From Bradyrhizobium commune (GTDB lineage Bacteria; Pseudomonadota; Alphaproteobacteria; Rhizobiales; Xanthobacteraceae): a stretch of DNA of 64,000 nucleotides. The stretch is taken from NCBI RefSeq assembly GCF_015624505.1, contig NZ_CP061379.1:3534001-3598000 (forward strand). The letters are read 5' to 3'. Every line of letters starts with the position of its first letter. Position 1 is the first letter of the stretch. This document shows positions 8,469-15,833 of the stretch, one piece after another. The notes below the pieces were generated by a model. The model was not told where the DNA came from. It worked only from the letters and a program-made list of their open reading frames with translations, and ran no database searches. The position numbers were made by a program, and so were the translations under genes.

Positions 8469-9518
8469 TTGCGGCGGTGTCGGGGAGTGAGCCTGCTGCG
8501 CGTAGGCGGCAGTGGGAGCGGCAAGATAAGCCGATATCAACGAGTCGGCATGCTGCATATGTTTGCGGCGGCCTTCGGATTTGTCTGTTGCATGATGCCC
8601 GTCGCGGCGGAGGCCCAGCCGGCGTCGAAGACATATAGGCTCGGCTGGCTGCAGACCGCTCCGTCCTCAAGTCCCTTCTACCAGGATTTTCTGGATGCGC
8701 TGCACGGGCTCGGTTACGTCGAGGGAAGGAACATCGAGATCGTCGTACGCTCGGCGCAGGGCCAGCTCGACCGGCTTCCCGCGCTCGCGCGCGAACTGGT
8801 CAGTGAGCATCCGGACGCCGTGTTCACGGGTGCCGATCAAGGGCTGCGGGCCGCCAAGGACGCCACGGACAATGTCCCGATCGTCGTCGTGGTCTGCGAT
8901 CCCCTGGATTCCCTGATTGCGAGCATCGCGCGACCGGGAGGAAAGGCGACGGGTCTCACCTGCATCTCCTCTGAACTCGCCGGCAAGCGCCTTCAATTGA
9001 TGAAGGAGCTCATTCCTTCGCTGAATAACATCGCGGTGCTCTTCAATCCCGGTGACCACAACAAGCTGTCGGAATACCGGCAAATGCAGGACGCGGCGCA
9101 GAAGCTGGGCGTTGCGCTCGCGGCGTTCGAAGCGCGGTCCGCGGGAGAGATCGACAAGGCCTTCGCCGATATGGGAGATGGGCGTTTCCAGGCTCTCGTC
9201 ATCCTTACCGACGCTCTGATGGTGATTGAGGAAAAGAGGCTAGCCGAGTTGGCGTTGAACAAGAAGCTTCCTGCCGTGTTCGGATTTCGGGAGTTTGCCG
9301 ATGCCGGCGGCCTTGTGTCCTATGGCGCGAGCCTTCACGACATCTACCGCCACGCCGCCGACTATGTTGACAAGATCCTGCGCGGCGCCGACCCCGGAAG
9401 CATCCCGATCGAGCAGCCGACCCGCTTCGAGATGGTGATCAACCAGAAGACCGCCAAAGCGCTCGGCATCGCCGTGCCGCAGTCGATGCTCGCGCTGGCC
9501 GATGACGTGATCGAGTGA
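8469..9518 (+). CDS. PF04392 (TrpX-like) ABC transporter substrate-binding protein
   Basis: A periplasmic binding protein of the ABC_sub_bind family. After a hydrophobic segment ending VAAEAQ come the two Rossmann-like lobes: TYRLGWLQTAP, GLGYVEGRNIEI, RLPALARELV, then PGGKATGLTCISSELAGKRL, VLFNPG and the C-terminal ALADDVIE typical of the family. The start is uncertain. TTG 8469 has GGGGA nine bases upstream and supplies a basic N-terminus; ATG 8550 gives a shorter, uncharged signal peptide. No permease or ATPase of this system is adjacent. It sits 13 bases before a paralogue. Ligand unknown; relatives bind aromatic amino acids or amides. Confidence 0.85.
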   Translation: MRRCRGVSLLRVGGSGSGKISRYQRVGMLHMFAAAFGFVCCMMPVAAEAQPASKTYRLGWLQTAPSSSPFYQDFLDALHGLGYVEGRNIEIVVRSAQGQLDRLPALARELVSEHPDAVFTGADQGLRAAKDATDNVPIVVVVCDPLDSLIASIARPGGKATGLTCISSELAGKRLQLMKELIPSLNNIAVLFNPGDHNKLSEYRQMQDAAQKLGVALAAFEARSAGEIDKAFADMGDGRFQALVILTDALMVIEEKRLAELALNKKLPAVFGFREFADAGGLVSYGASLHDIYRHAADYVDKILRGADPGSIPIEQPTRFEMVINQKTAKALGIAVPQSMLALADDVIE

Positions 9519-9531
9519 CCAGGAGACATTC

Positions 9532-10506
9532 GTGAGACGGCGAACATTCCTCTCGCTCCTGAGTGCTGCATTGGCGCAACCCCTCGCGGCGGTCGCGCAG
9601 CAGCCGAGGCCGACCATCGGCTTTCTCGGCAGCGGCTTTGCCGGTGACCAGCAAAACCTCGTGGCAGCGACGCTGCAAGGCTTGAAGGAGGCCGGCTTCA
9701 CGGTTGGCCAGAATGTCGCGATCGAGTTTCGCTGGGCCAACGGCCAGTATGAGCGTCTGCCTGCACTCGCGGAAGAATTGGTCAGGCTCCCCGTATCGTT
9801 GATCATCGCCGCCGGCGGCAGCGATCCCGGGCGCGCCGCCAAGGCGGCGACCTCGACCATCCCGATCGTCTTCATCACCGCGGCTGATCCGGTCAAGGCC
9901 GGGCTGGTCGCCAACCTCAATCGCGGCGACGGCAACGTCACCGGGATCAGCATGATCGGCGCGACTCTCGAAGCAAAGCGGCTGGAGTTGATGCATGAGC
10001 TCCTGCCGAATGCCTCGATCGGGGTCATGATCAACCCGGGCTATCCCGCCGCGAGGGCGCAGGCCGAGGAAGTCAGGGAGGCCGTCAACCGCCTGGCGGT
10101 CGAGGTCGCCGTGATCAACGCGAGTACCCCGGCCGAAGTGGATGCCGCTTTCGCCAAATTCGACGAGCAGAACATCGGCGCCGTGCTCGCCTGCAACGAC
10201 CCGTTCTACGGGTCCGACCGGACGCATATCGCCGCGCTCGCCTTGCGTTACCGGCTGCCAACAATGTCGTTCCGCCGCGAGTTCGCCGAAGTCGGCGGCC
10301 TTGTCAGCTACGGCGCGCTGTTCGCCGACGGCTACCGCCAGACCGGCATTTATGCAGGCAAGGTGCTTGCCGGCGCCAGGCCGGCGGATCTGCCCGTGAT
10401 GCAACCAACTAAATTCGAGTTGGTGATCAATCTCAGGACGGCCAAAGCAATCGGGCTTCCGATCTCCGAGACGTTTTTGCTGCGTGCGGACGAGGTGATC
10501 GAATGA
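9532..10506 (+). CDS. PF04392 (TrpX-like) ABC transporter substrate-binding protein
   Basis: Paralogue of the preceding gene, 324 residues, starting at GTG with AGGAG six bases upstream. A twin-arginine-like signal (MRRRTFLSLLSAAL, ending AAVAQQ) precedes the mature protein. Family landmarks are TIGFLGSG, FTVGQNVAIEFRWANGQ, RLPALAEELV, DPVKAGLVANL, NVTGIS, TLEAKRLELM and a C-terminal LLRADEVIE. The short spacing suggests co-transcription with the first copy. It too lacks a dedicated permease or ATPase nearby, so it may be an orphan receptor or share a distant transporter. A decayed third copy follows at 10539. Confidence 0.88.
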   Translation: MRRRTFLSLLSAALAQPLAAVAQQPRPTIGFLGSGFAGDQQNLVAATLQGLKEAGFTVGQNVAIEFRWANGQYERLPALAEELVRLPVSLIIAAGGSDPGRAAKAATSTIPIVFITAADPVKAGLVANLNRGDGNVTGISMIGATLEAKRLELMHELLPNASIGVMINPGYPAARAQAEEVREAVNRLAVEVAVINASTPAEVDAAFAKFDEQNIGAVLACNDPFYGSDRTHIAALALRYRLPTMSFRREFAEVGGLVSYGALFADGYRQTGIYAGKVLAGARPADLPVMQPTKFELVINLRTAKAIGLPISETFLLRADEVIE

Positions 10507-10538
10507 GCCGGTCGCATTCGGTACGGCTTTGGAGTGAA

Positions 10539-10614
10539 ATGCAGCGACGTGAATTTCTGGCGGCTTTACTCGTCCTTGGAAGTCAAGGCGCGCGCCGAAG
10601 AGGTGATCGAGTAG
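10539..10614 (+). pseudogene. Scar of a third PF04392 substrate-binding protein gene (head joined to tail)
   Basis: ATG 10539 begins MQRREFLAALLVLGSQ, the N-terminal signal typical of this family, preceded by GGAG. About 50 bases later, in another frame, come codons for EEVIE and a stop at 10612-10614, matching the ADEVIE terminus of both intact neighbours. Everything between (some 300 codons) is missing, so this is an internal deletion remnant rather than a gene. The head's own frame runs on to a stop at 10643. Confidence 0.65.
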
Positions 10615-10747
10615 GGAGTTTCATGAGGGCCCGACCTCGCTAGGGGCACATCGCCATGATAACATCATGCTCCTGTTTTGCCCGACGAGTCAAACGTCCC
10701 GGCCCGAGACGCTCAAACCGCTCCGCGCCAAATTCCCCAATGATTTG

Positions 10748-10771
10748 TACTGTGCATGGGGTTGTTTTCGC
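10748..10771. repeat. 24-bp dispersed element, copy 1 (after the sugar permease gene)
   Basis: Contains TGTGCATGGGGTTGTTTTCG. An exact 24-base copy lies in the opposite orientation at 24524-24547. Both copies are a short distance downstream of a stop codon (the permease stop at 10792, lolD stop at 24516) and have the same orientation relative to that gene. Confidence 0.8.
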
Positions 10772-10791
10772 GTTTTTGTTTTGAGGGCTGA

Positions 10792-11820
10792 CTACTCCGC
10801 CGCCTTCTCCCTCAGCCGCTGCGCATAGACGTTGATGATCAGCGCCGCCAGCAGGATCAGGCCGCGGATCAGGATCTTCAGGAAGCTGTCGATGTTGACG
10901 TGGTCGAGGCCGTTGTTGAGGACGCCGAGCACGAACAGGCCGACGATGGTGTTGCCGATGCCGCCACGGCCGCCGAACAGGCTGGTGCCGCCGACCACGA
11001 CGGCGGCGATGGAGTCGAGTAGATAGGTATCGAACTCGTTCTGCTGCGCACTGCCGAAATGGGCGACGCCCAGCATGCCGCCGATGCCGGAGCACACCGC
11101 CGAGATGATCATCACGCTGCCTAAGATGAGCTTGACGTTGAGCCCGGAATATTCGGCCGCCTCGCGGTTGCCGCCGACCATGTAGACGTAGCGGCCGAAG
11201 CGCGTGTAGGTCAGCACCAGATGGCCGCCGAGCAGCATGATGGCGGCGACGATGACGATCCAGGGGATGCCGCCGATCGCGCCCGAGCCGAGCGTGGTGA
11301 TCAGGCTCGGCACCTTGTAGGCGATCTGGCCGCGGACCAGCATCGCCGAGATGCCGGCCGCGATCTGCATCATGGCGAGCGTCATGATGAAGGAGGGGAT
11401 GCCGATCACGGTCAGCCCCAGCGCGTTGACGAGGCCGAGCGCCGCGCAGAGCAGGATGGCGAGCAGGATCGCGACCGCGCCGGGCAGCGGCACGTTGGCG
11501 ATGTTGACGTAGGACTCTTGCAGCGTGAAATAGGCGACCGCGATGCCGGTGACGTTGGCGATGCCGGCGATCGAGAGGTCGATCTCGGCGCAGAGGATCA
11601 CGAAGGTGAGGCCGACCGCGATGATGCCGGTCACCGACACCTGCGTCAGGATGTTGCCGAGATTGTCGATCGTCGCGAAGGAGGGGCTGGCGAGAGCGAA
11701 GAAGCCGGACAGGAAGATCAGCGTCAGGAACGGCGCGATGTTGCGCATCTGCGAGCGCAGGAAGGGGCGGAGGCCACTGGCTCCGTGCTTGGCCGCTGGG
11801 GCCGTCTCACTGCTCGCCAT
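10792..11820 (-). CDS. RbsC-like sugar ABC transporter permease
   Basis: Inner-membrane permease of the ribose/xylose (CUT2) importer class, 342 residues with about eight to ten hydrophobic segments. Recognisable family stretches are AVGLTFVILCAEIDLS, GIPSFIMTLAMM, YMVGGNREAAEYSGLNV and VVVGGTSLFGGRGG, with the usual GxGxxIGxxxVG-type end IGNTIVGLFVLGVLNNGL. It is the last gene of an SBP-ATPase-permease operon on the minus strand; 12 bases separate it from the ATPase. The sugar is not deducible. The 24-bp repeat lies just after its stop. Confidence 0.9.
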   Translation of the reverse strand: MASSETAPAAKHGASGLRPFLRSQMRNIAPFLTLIFLSGFFALASPSFATIDNLGNILTQVSVTGIIAVGLTFVILCAEIDLSIAGIANVTGIAVAYFTLQESYVNIANVPLPGAVAILLAILLCAALGLVNALGLTVIGIPSFIMTLAMMQIAAGISAMLVRGQIAYKVPSLITTLGSGAIGGIPWIVIVAAIMLLGGHLVLTYTRFGRYVYMVGGNREAAEYSGLNVKLILGSVMIISAVCSGIGGMLGVAHFGSAQQNEFDTYLLDSIAAVVVGGTSLFGGRGGIGNTIVGLFVLGVLNNGLDHVNIDSFLKILIRGLILLAALIINVYAQRLREKAAE

Positions 11821-11832
11821 GGTGCTTCTCCG

Positions 11833-13335
11833 TCACGCCGCCTCCAGCAGGCGGTCCTTGCTCACCGGCTCGTTGACAAATTCCCGCACCAATGCGCCGC
11901 GCTTGAGCACGAGGATGCGGTCGGCCAGCGACAGCACCGTTTCCGGCTCGGTCGACAGCACGATGATCGCGAGCCCCCTGGCGCGGAGGTCGCGGACGAT
12001 GTTGATGACGTCGTTCTTGGCGCCGACATCCATGCCGCGGGTCGGCTCGCACAGCACCAGCAGCTTGGGCGGATAGGTCAGCCATTTCGCCAGCGCGACC
12101 TTCTGCTGGTTGCCGCCGGAGAGCATGCCGAGATCGAGGCCGACCACCGGCGGCCTGATCTGGAGCTGCTCGACCTGGTGCTTGGCGATATCGCGCTCCT
12201 GCGCAGGCTTGAGCAGCAGCGACGAGATGCGGTCCAGAATGCTGATCGAGATGTTCTTGTAGACCGGCTCCTGGTGAAACAGCATGGCGCGCCGGCTCTC
12301 CGGCACCAGCGCGACGCCGGCGCGCCGCGCCGCTGCCGTGCTGGCGAAGGTTTTGGGCCGGCCTTCGACGATCAGTGTGCCGCCGTCCGGCTTGAGCTTA
12401 CCGAACAGGATGCGCGACAGCTCCTGTTGCCCGCAGCCCATGAAGCCGTAAATGCCGAGCACCTCGCCGGCGCGGGCTTCGAACGAGACGTCCTGGAGAC
12501 TGCGGGCGAGCGACAGCTGGTTGACTTTCAGCACCACTGAGCTGTCGCTCGGCCGCGGCAGCATCAGATCGTCGCTGTAGCTGTGCCCGAGCGCTTCGCC
12601 GCCGCGGCCGATCATGGCCTCGATCAGCGCGCCCTTGCTGGTCGCGGCGGCCGCGGTCTCGGCAACCTTCCGCCCGTTGCGGAACACGGTGACGGTGTCG
12701 GACACCAGCAGGATGTCCTCGATGAAATGCGAGATGAAGACGATGGCCGTGCCTTGCTCGCGCAGTAGCCTGAGCGTCGCAAACAGCCGCTCGACCTCGG
12801 GTGGGGAGAGGGCGGAGGTGGGCTCGTCCAGGATGACGATGCGCGCACCCGAGAACAGCACGCGGGCGATCTCGATCAGCTGCTGGAGCCCGATCGGGAG
12901 ATCGCCGAGCCGCGACATCGGATCGACGTCGATGCCGAATCGAGACAGCTGCTCGCCGGCCTCACGCGCCATGCGCCGCCACTGCACAAGGCCGAGCCGG
13001 TTGGTCGGCTGGTTGCCGAGGAAGACGTTCTCGGCGACCGTGAGATCGGGCGCGACCGAGAGCTCCTGATGCACCATGGCGATGCCGGCCGCGTGTGCGT
13101 CGCGCGCCGAGCGGAAATGGGTCTCCTGGCCGTCGAGCAGGAAGCGGCCGGAGAATTCGGTGTGCACGCCGGCGATGATCTTCATCAGCGTGCTTTTGCC
13201 GGCGCCGTTCTCGCCGACGAGACCATGGATCTCGCCGGGAGAGAGCGCGAAGTCGACACCACGAAGCGCTTCGACGCCGCCGAAGCTCTTCGTGATGCCC
13301 TCAAGTTCCAGGATGGGCCGTGGTCCCGCAGACAT
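11833..13335 (-). CDS. RbsA-like sugar ABC transporter ATP-binding protein (duplicated ATPase)
   Basis: A 500-residue tandem ATPase of the CUT2 class. The first nucleotide-binding domain is complete: Walker A GENGAGKST, Walker B IVILDEPTSALSP and ISHFIED. The second has the degenerate Walker A usual for RbsA (GFMGCGQQELSR), then LSGGNQQKVALAKWL and LCEPTRGMDVGAK. It drives the permease encoded downstream with sugar delivered by the periplasmic protein encoded upstream. Only six bases separate it from that gene's stop. Function class is firm; substrate is open. Confidence 0.92.
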   Translation of the reverse strand: MSAGPRPILELEGITKSFGGVEALRGVDFALSPGEIHGLVGENGAGKSTLMKIIAGVHTEFSGRFLLDGQETHFRSARDAHAAGIAMVHQELSVAPDLTVAENVFLGNQPTNRLGLVQWRRMAREAGEQLSRFGIDVDPMSRLGDLPIGLQQLIEIARVLFSGARIVILDEPTSALSPPEVERLFATLRLLREQGTAIVFISHFIEDILLVSDTVTVFRNGRKVAETAAAATSKGALIEAMIGRGGEALGHSYSDDLMLPRPSDSSVVLKVNQLSLARSLQDVSFEARAGEVLGIYGFMGCGQQELSRILFGKLKPDGGTLIVEGRPKTFASTAAARRAGVALVPESRRAMLFHQEPVYKNISISILDRISSLLLKPAQERDIAKHQVEQLQIRPPVVGLDLGMLSGGNQQKVALAKWLTYPPKLLVLCEPTRGMDVGAKNDVINIVRDLRARGLAIIVLSTEPETVLSLADRILVLKRGALVREFVNEPVSKDRLLEAA

Positions 13336-13341
13336 GGAAAC

Positions 13342-14364
13342 TCAGATCAGGAAGTGATCCTGCATCCATTGCATGCCGGCGGCATTGGCCTTGGTCACGA
13401 CGGGGCCGTCGGTGACGACGTTTTTCGGAATGCCCTGTCCGCTCTTCTCGCCGCCTGCGACCGCAGCCACGCCCGCGACGATCGCGCCGCCGTGGATGCG
13501 GCAGGACGGATTGCGGACGGTTGCGAACATGCGGCCCTCGCTCACCGCCTGGATCGCCGGCGGCATGGCGTCGACGCCGCCGATCAGGATGTTGGTGCGG
13601 TTGTGGGCCTTCATGATGTTGGCGGCGGCGAGCGCCATGTCGTCATTGTGGAAGAACGCCGCGTCGATCTGCGGGTACTTCGTGAGATAGGTTTCCCAGA
13701 GCCGTGCGGTCTTGGAGACGTCCCAATCGGCGGGTTGAGTATCCAGCACCTCGATTGCCGGAAATTGCTTGACGACGTTGTTGAAACCCTTGGCGCGGCC
13801 CTGTGCGCCGGTATGGCCGAGCGCGCCTTGGGTCATGATGATCTTGCCCTTGCCGCCCATGGCGTTGCACAGCGCCTGCGTCACCGAGGCGCCCATGAAC
13901 TCGTTGTCGGGGGCGAGGAAGGAGTGGACGTTGATCTGATCGAGGGGCGCAATCAGCGTATCCATATCGATCACCGGCGTGCCGGCGTCGATCATCTTCT
14001 GTACCGGCTGGGTGAGGGTGCCGATGCCGAAAGCCTGGATCGCGACGAAATCCCATTTCTGCGAGGCCATGTTGTCGATCGCGGCGCGCTGCTTCACGGC
14101 ATCGAGCTGGCCGTCGAACCAGGTCACCTCGACGTTGAACAGCTTGCCCCAGAATTCCGCCGCCTGCTTGCCCTGCGCGCACCAGGTGGCCTGGAGGCCC
14201 GCATTGGAGAACGCCGCCTTCAGCGGCTTCTCGCTGCGTCCGACTTCGGCCGCCAGCGCGGGGTTTATGCCCATGCTGCCGAGGATGGCAGTAGCGGCGC
14301 CGGCGGTCGCTGCCGCCTGAAGAAGATCGCGCCTCGTCGTCGAGAAATCTTTCGTCCCGGACAT
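13342..14364 (-). CDS. Periplasmic sugar-binding protein (RbsB-like, Tat signal)
   Basis: Substrate-binding protein of the CUT2 importer, 340 residues from ATG 14364, which has a GGGAG-like ribosome site. The N-terminus TTRRDLLQAAATAGAAT is a twin-arginine signal, cleaved probably after NPALAAE. The mature domain shows the periplasmic-binding-protein-1 pattern: KAAFSNAGLQATWC, VQKMIDAGTPVIDMD, KGKIIMTQGALGHTGAQGRA and FFHNDDMALAAANIM. Lead gene of the three-gene minus-strand operon. Export in folded form is implied by the RR motif; the ligand could be a pentose, polyol or similar. Confidence 0.9.
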   Translation of the reverse strand: MSGTKDFSTTRRDLLQAAATAGAATAILGSMGINPALAAEVGRSEKPLKAAFSNAGLQATWCAQGKQAAEFWGKLFNVEVTWFDGQLDAVKQRAAIDNMASQKWDFVAIQAFGIGTLTQPVQKMIDAGTPVIDMDTLIAPLDQINVHSFLAPDNEFMGASVTQALCNAMGGKGKIIMTQGALGHTGAQGRAKGFNNVVKQFPAIEVLDTQPADWDVSKTARLWETYLTKYPQIDAAFFHNDDMALAAANIMKAHNRTNILIGGVDAMPPAIQAVSEGRMFATVRNPSCRIHGGAIVAGVAAVAGGEKSGQGIPKNVVTDGPVVTKANAAGMQWMQDHFLI

Positions 14365-14490
14365 CGCTCGCTCCCATGTATTTTTCGTCGGCGCGTCATT
14401 GATTGCGCGACCGATGTCCGAAAGTCTGTCACAATCGAAGAGTTCACGCCACTCAATCTGCAATCGTAACGTTGGTGCAGCGCAAAGCTG

Positions 14491-14895
14491 CTACGCTGCG
14501 ATGCCGGCGAAAGCGTCGATCTCAGCGAGCAGCTGGTCCCATGCACGCGCAATCTCCGGCGACCATTCGTCGCCGATGAGCTCGCGCAGCGTATCCCTGA
14601 TCACCACGAAGAAGGCGATGAACAGCTCGCGCGGCGTGCCATAGGCATCATGCGAGGCGACTTCGCAGGCGATCATCCGGAAATGCCCGCTGCGCTCGCC
14701 CGCGAAATCGAGGATCGCCTCGATCGTCAGCGCAAGCATCGACCCCTTCACGAGTTCTGAACCTTGCGAGCGGAACATCGTCTGCGTTTCGGGATGCTCG
14801 CGGAACAGACGCTGGTAGACCAGCGGCGTGAGATCGGCGCAGCGCTGTGCTGCGAGCTCAAAACTCTGCTCGATCGGATTGGGGGAAGCGTTCAT
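14491..14895 (-). CDS. Single-domain globin
   Basis: A 134-residue bacterial globin predicted to bind haem and O2 or NO. The start IEQSFELAAQRCADLTPLVY followed by RLFREHPETQTMFR corresponds to helices A-C. The proximal histidine is probably the one in EVASHDAYGTPRELF, matching the F-helix H-x-x-Y/F-G pattern of bacterial haemoglobins. There is no reductase domain, unlike flavohaemoglobins. ATG 14895 is chosen; an upstream in-frame GTG at 14910 is possible. A terminator-like hairpin lies just upstream at 14917-14945, so its leader may be attenuated. Role in NO or oxygen handling is inferred from family only. Confidence 0.8.
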   Translation of the reverse strand: MNASPNPIEQSFELAAQRCADLTPLVYQRLFREHPETQTMFRSQGSELVKGSMLALTIEAILDFAGERSGHFRMIACEVASHDAYGTPRELFIAFFVVIRDTLRELIGDEWSPEIARAWDQLLAEIDAFAGIAA

Positions 14896-14916
14896 CGGTG
14901 CTTCAGCCACGCAGAC

Positions 14917-14945
14917 AAAAAAAGAGCGGGGCCCTAGCCCCGCTC
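14917..14945 (-). terminator. Strong intrinsic-terminator-like hairpin upstream of the globin gene
   Basis: On the minus strand a perfect 9-bp stem (GAGCGGGGC with GCCCCGCTC, 4-base loop) is followed by seven T. No minus-strand gene lies upstream for several hundred bases. It may therefore end an unannotated small RNA or act as an attenuator in the globin leader, 22 bases before the ATG. Confidence 0.7.
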
Positions 14946-15364
14946 AAACATTGTGTCGACCCTATTATCCCCGATTCTAAGATTTGATCTTGATTGGCGG
15001 GGCGACGCTGCGTTTTGCGCGCCAGGGGCTCCTCCCGAGACTTGGACCACCAGACTTCGACCTTGCGGCCAGCCTGAGCAAGAGAGATGCTAGATCAACT
15101 TTTCTCACTTGTCATCATTTTCGGCAACGATTGTTCAAAATTCGAGCAGTTAACGCAATGATCGGGCTGCTGCCCCCGTAAGTACATGACAAGTATAAGA
15201 TATCTGTGGATATGGGGAACGCGGCCGCTGCCTCAAATGCTGGATTCCTGGCTCCAGGCGGGGCCGGTCGAGCACAGTTTCCCGAAAACTTTCACCAAGA
15301 CGACCAAGCCGTTGAAGCGACCTCGACTCGGCGCTGGTGCGGTGTTTAGTTAGCAGACGAACGA
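14946..15364. other. Intergenic region between globin and the copper operon
   Basis: No convincing gene. A 65-codon plus-strand frame at 14984-15181 lacks a ribosome site and any family resemblance. The minus strand carries GGATAAT near 14969-14975, which could be a -10 box for a short transcript ending in the hairpin at 14917-14945. The right part should hold the pcu promoter, but no standard boxes were recognised. Confidence 0.4.
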
Positions 15365-15748
15365 ATGGTTCGGCGGATGCGCGCTCGGCTGCAAAAATTC
15401 CTACCCGTGGTCCTGCTCGCGCTGGTGATGCAGGTGCTGGCGCCGATTGCCGCCTGCTGGGCGGCCGGTCAGGCCGTTGCCGATCCGTTGTCGGCCGCCG
15501 TCATCTGCCACAGTGTGAGCGAGCAGGGCAGCCCAAACGACCAGGACACACCGACAGCACATGCGGGCGCGTGTGCGCTGTGTTGCCTGGTGCAGGCCAG
15601 CGCGTCGCTCGATTCGCCGCCGCAGGTGACGCTCTCCATTCCGTTCCGCCATGCCGAGCGCGTGGCGTGGCATCAGGCGGATGCGTCCGTCGTCGCGGTC
15701 CATAAGGGCTCGGGCGCCCAGGCGCGCGGGCCTCCCCAGTTTTCCTGA
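15365..15748 (+). CDS. pcuA: DUF2946 periplasmic protein, first gene of the copper operon (PcuA-like)
   Basis: A 127-residue small exported protein. A basic start and hydrophobic segment (KFLPVVLLALVMQVLAPIAA) form a signal peptide or anchor. The mature part has the DUF2946 pattern of His/Cys pairs: CHSVSE and HAGACALCCLV, apt for copper binding. DUF2946 genes commonly lie before TonB-dependent copper receptors. Position and gene order match pcuA of the B. japonicum copper-starvation operon pcuABCDE, whose PcuA is described as periplasmic. The symbol rests on that synteny, from memory. The protein's exact role in copper handling is not established. Confidence 0.72.
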   Translation: MVRRMRARLQKFLPVVLLALVMQVLAPIAACWAAGQAVADPLSAAVICHSVSEQGSPNDQDTPTAHAGACALCCLVQASASLDSPPQVTLSIPFRHAERVAWHQADASVVAVHKGSGAQARGPPQFS

Positions 15749-15833
15749 CGACCCTCGGTGTCGCCGCGGTCTGTCCGCCGGCGACTGATGTTGTCAATTG
15801 GCTGGCGATGGCTGCCGGCGTCAGGAATGCCCC

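Noticed and set aside
11221..12540. 439-codon plus-strand frame across the sugar permease and ATPase genes
   Set aside because: Shadow of two clear minus-strand transporter genes; composition is Asp/Arg/His repeats.
14950..15180. Possible 6S, SRP or tmRNA gene on the minus strand
   Set aside because: The SRP core GGTCAGGTCCGGAAGGAAGC and any tmRNA tag or T-arm motif were looked for and not found; only the terminator is solid.
14984..15181. 65-codon frame upstream of the copper operon
   Set aside because: No ribosome site, no family resemblance, and the interval shows no coding bias.
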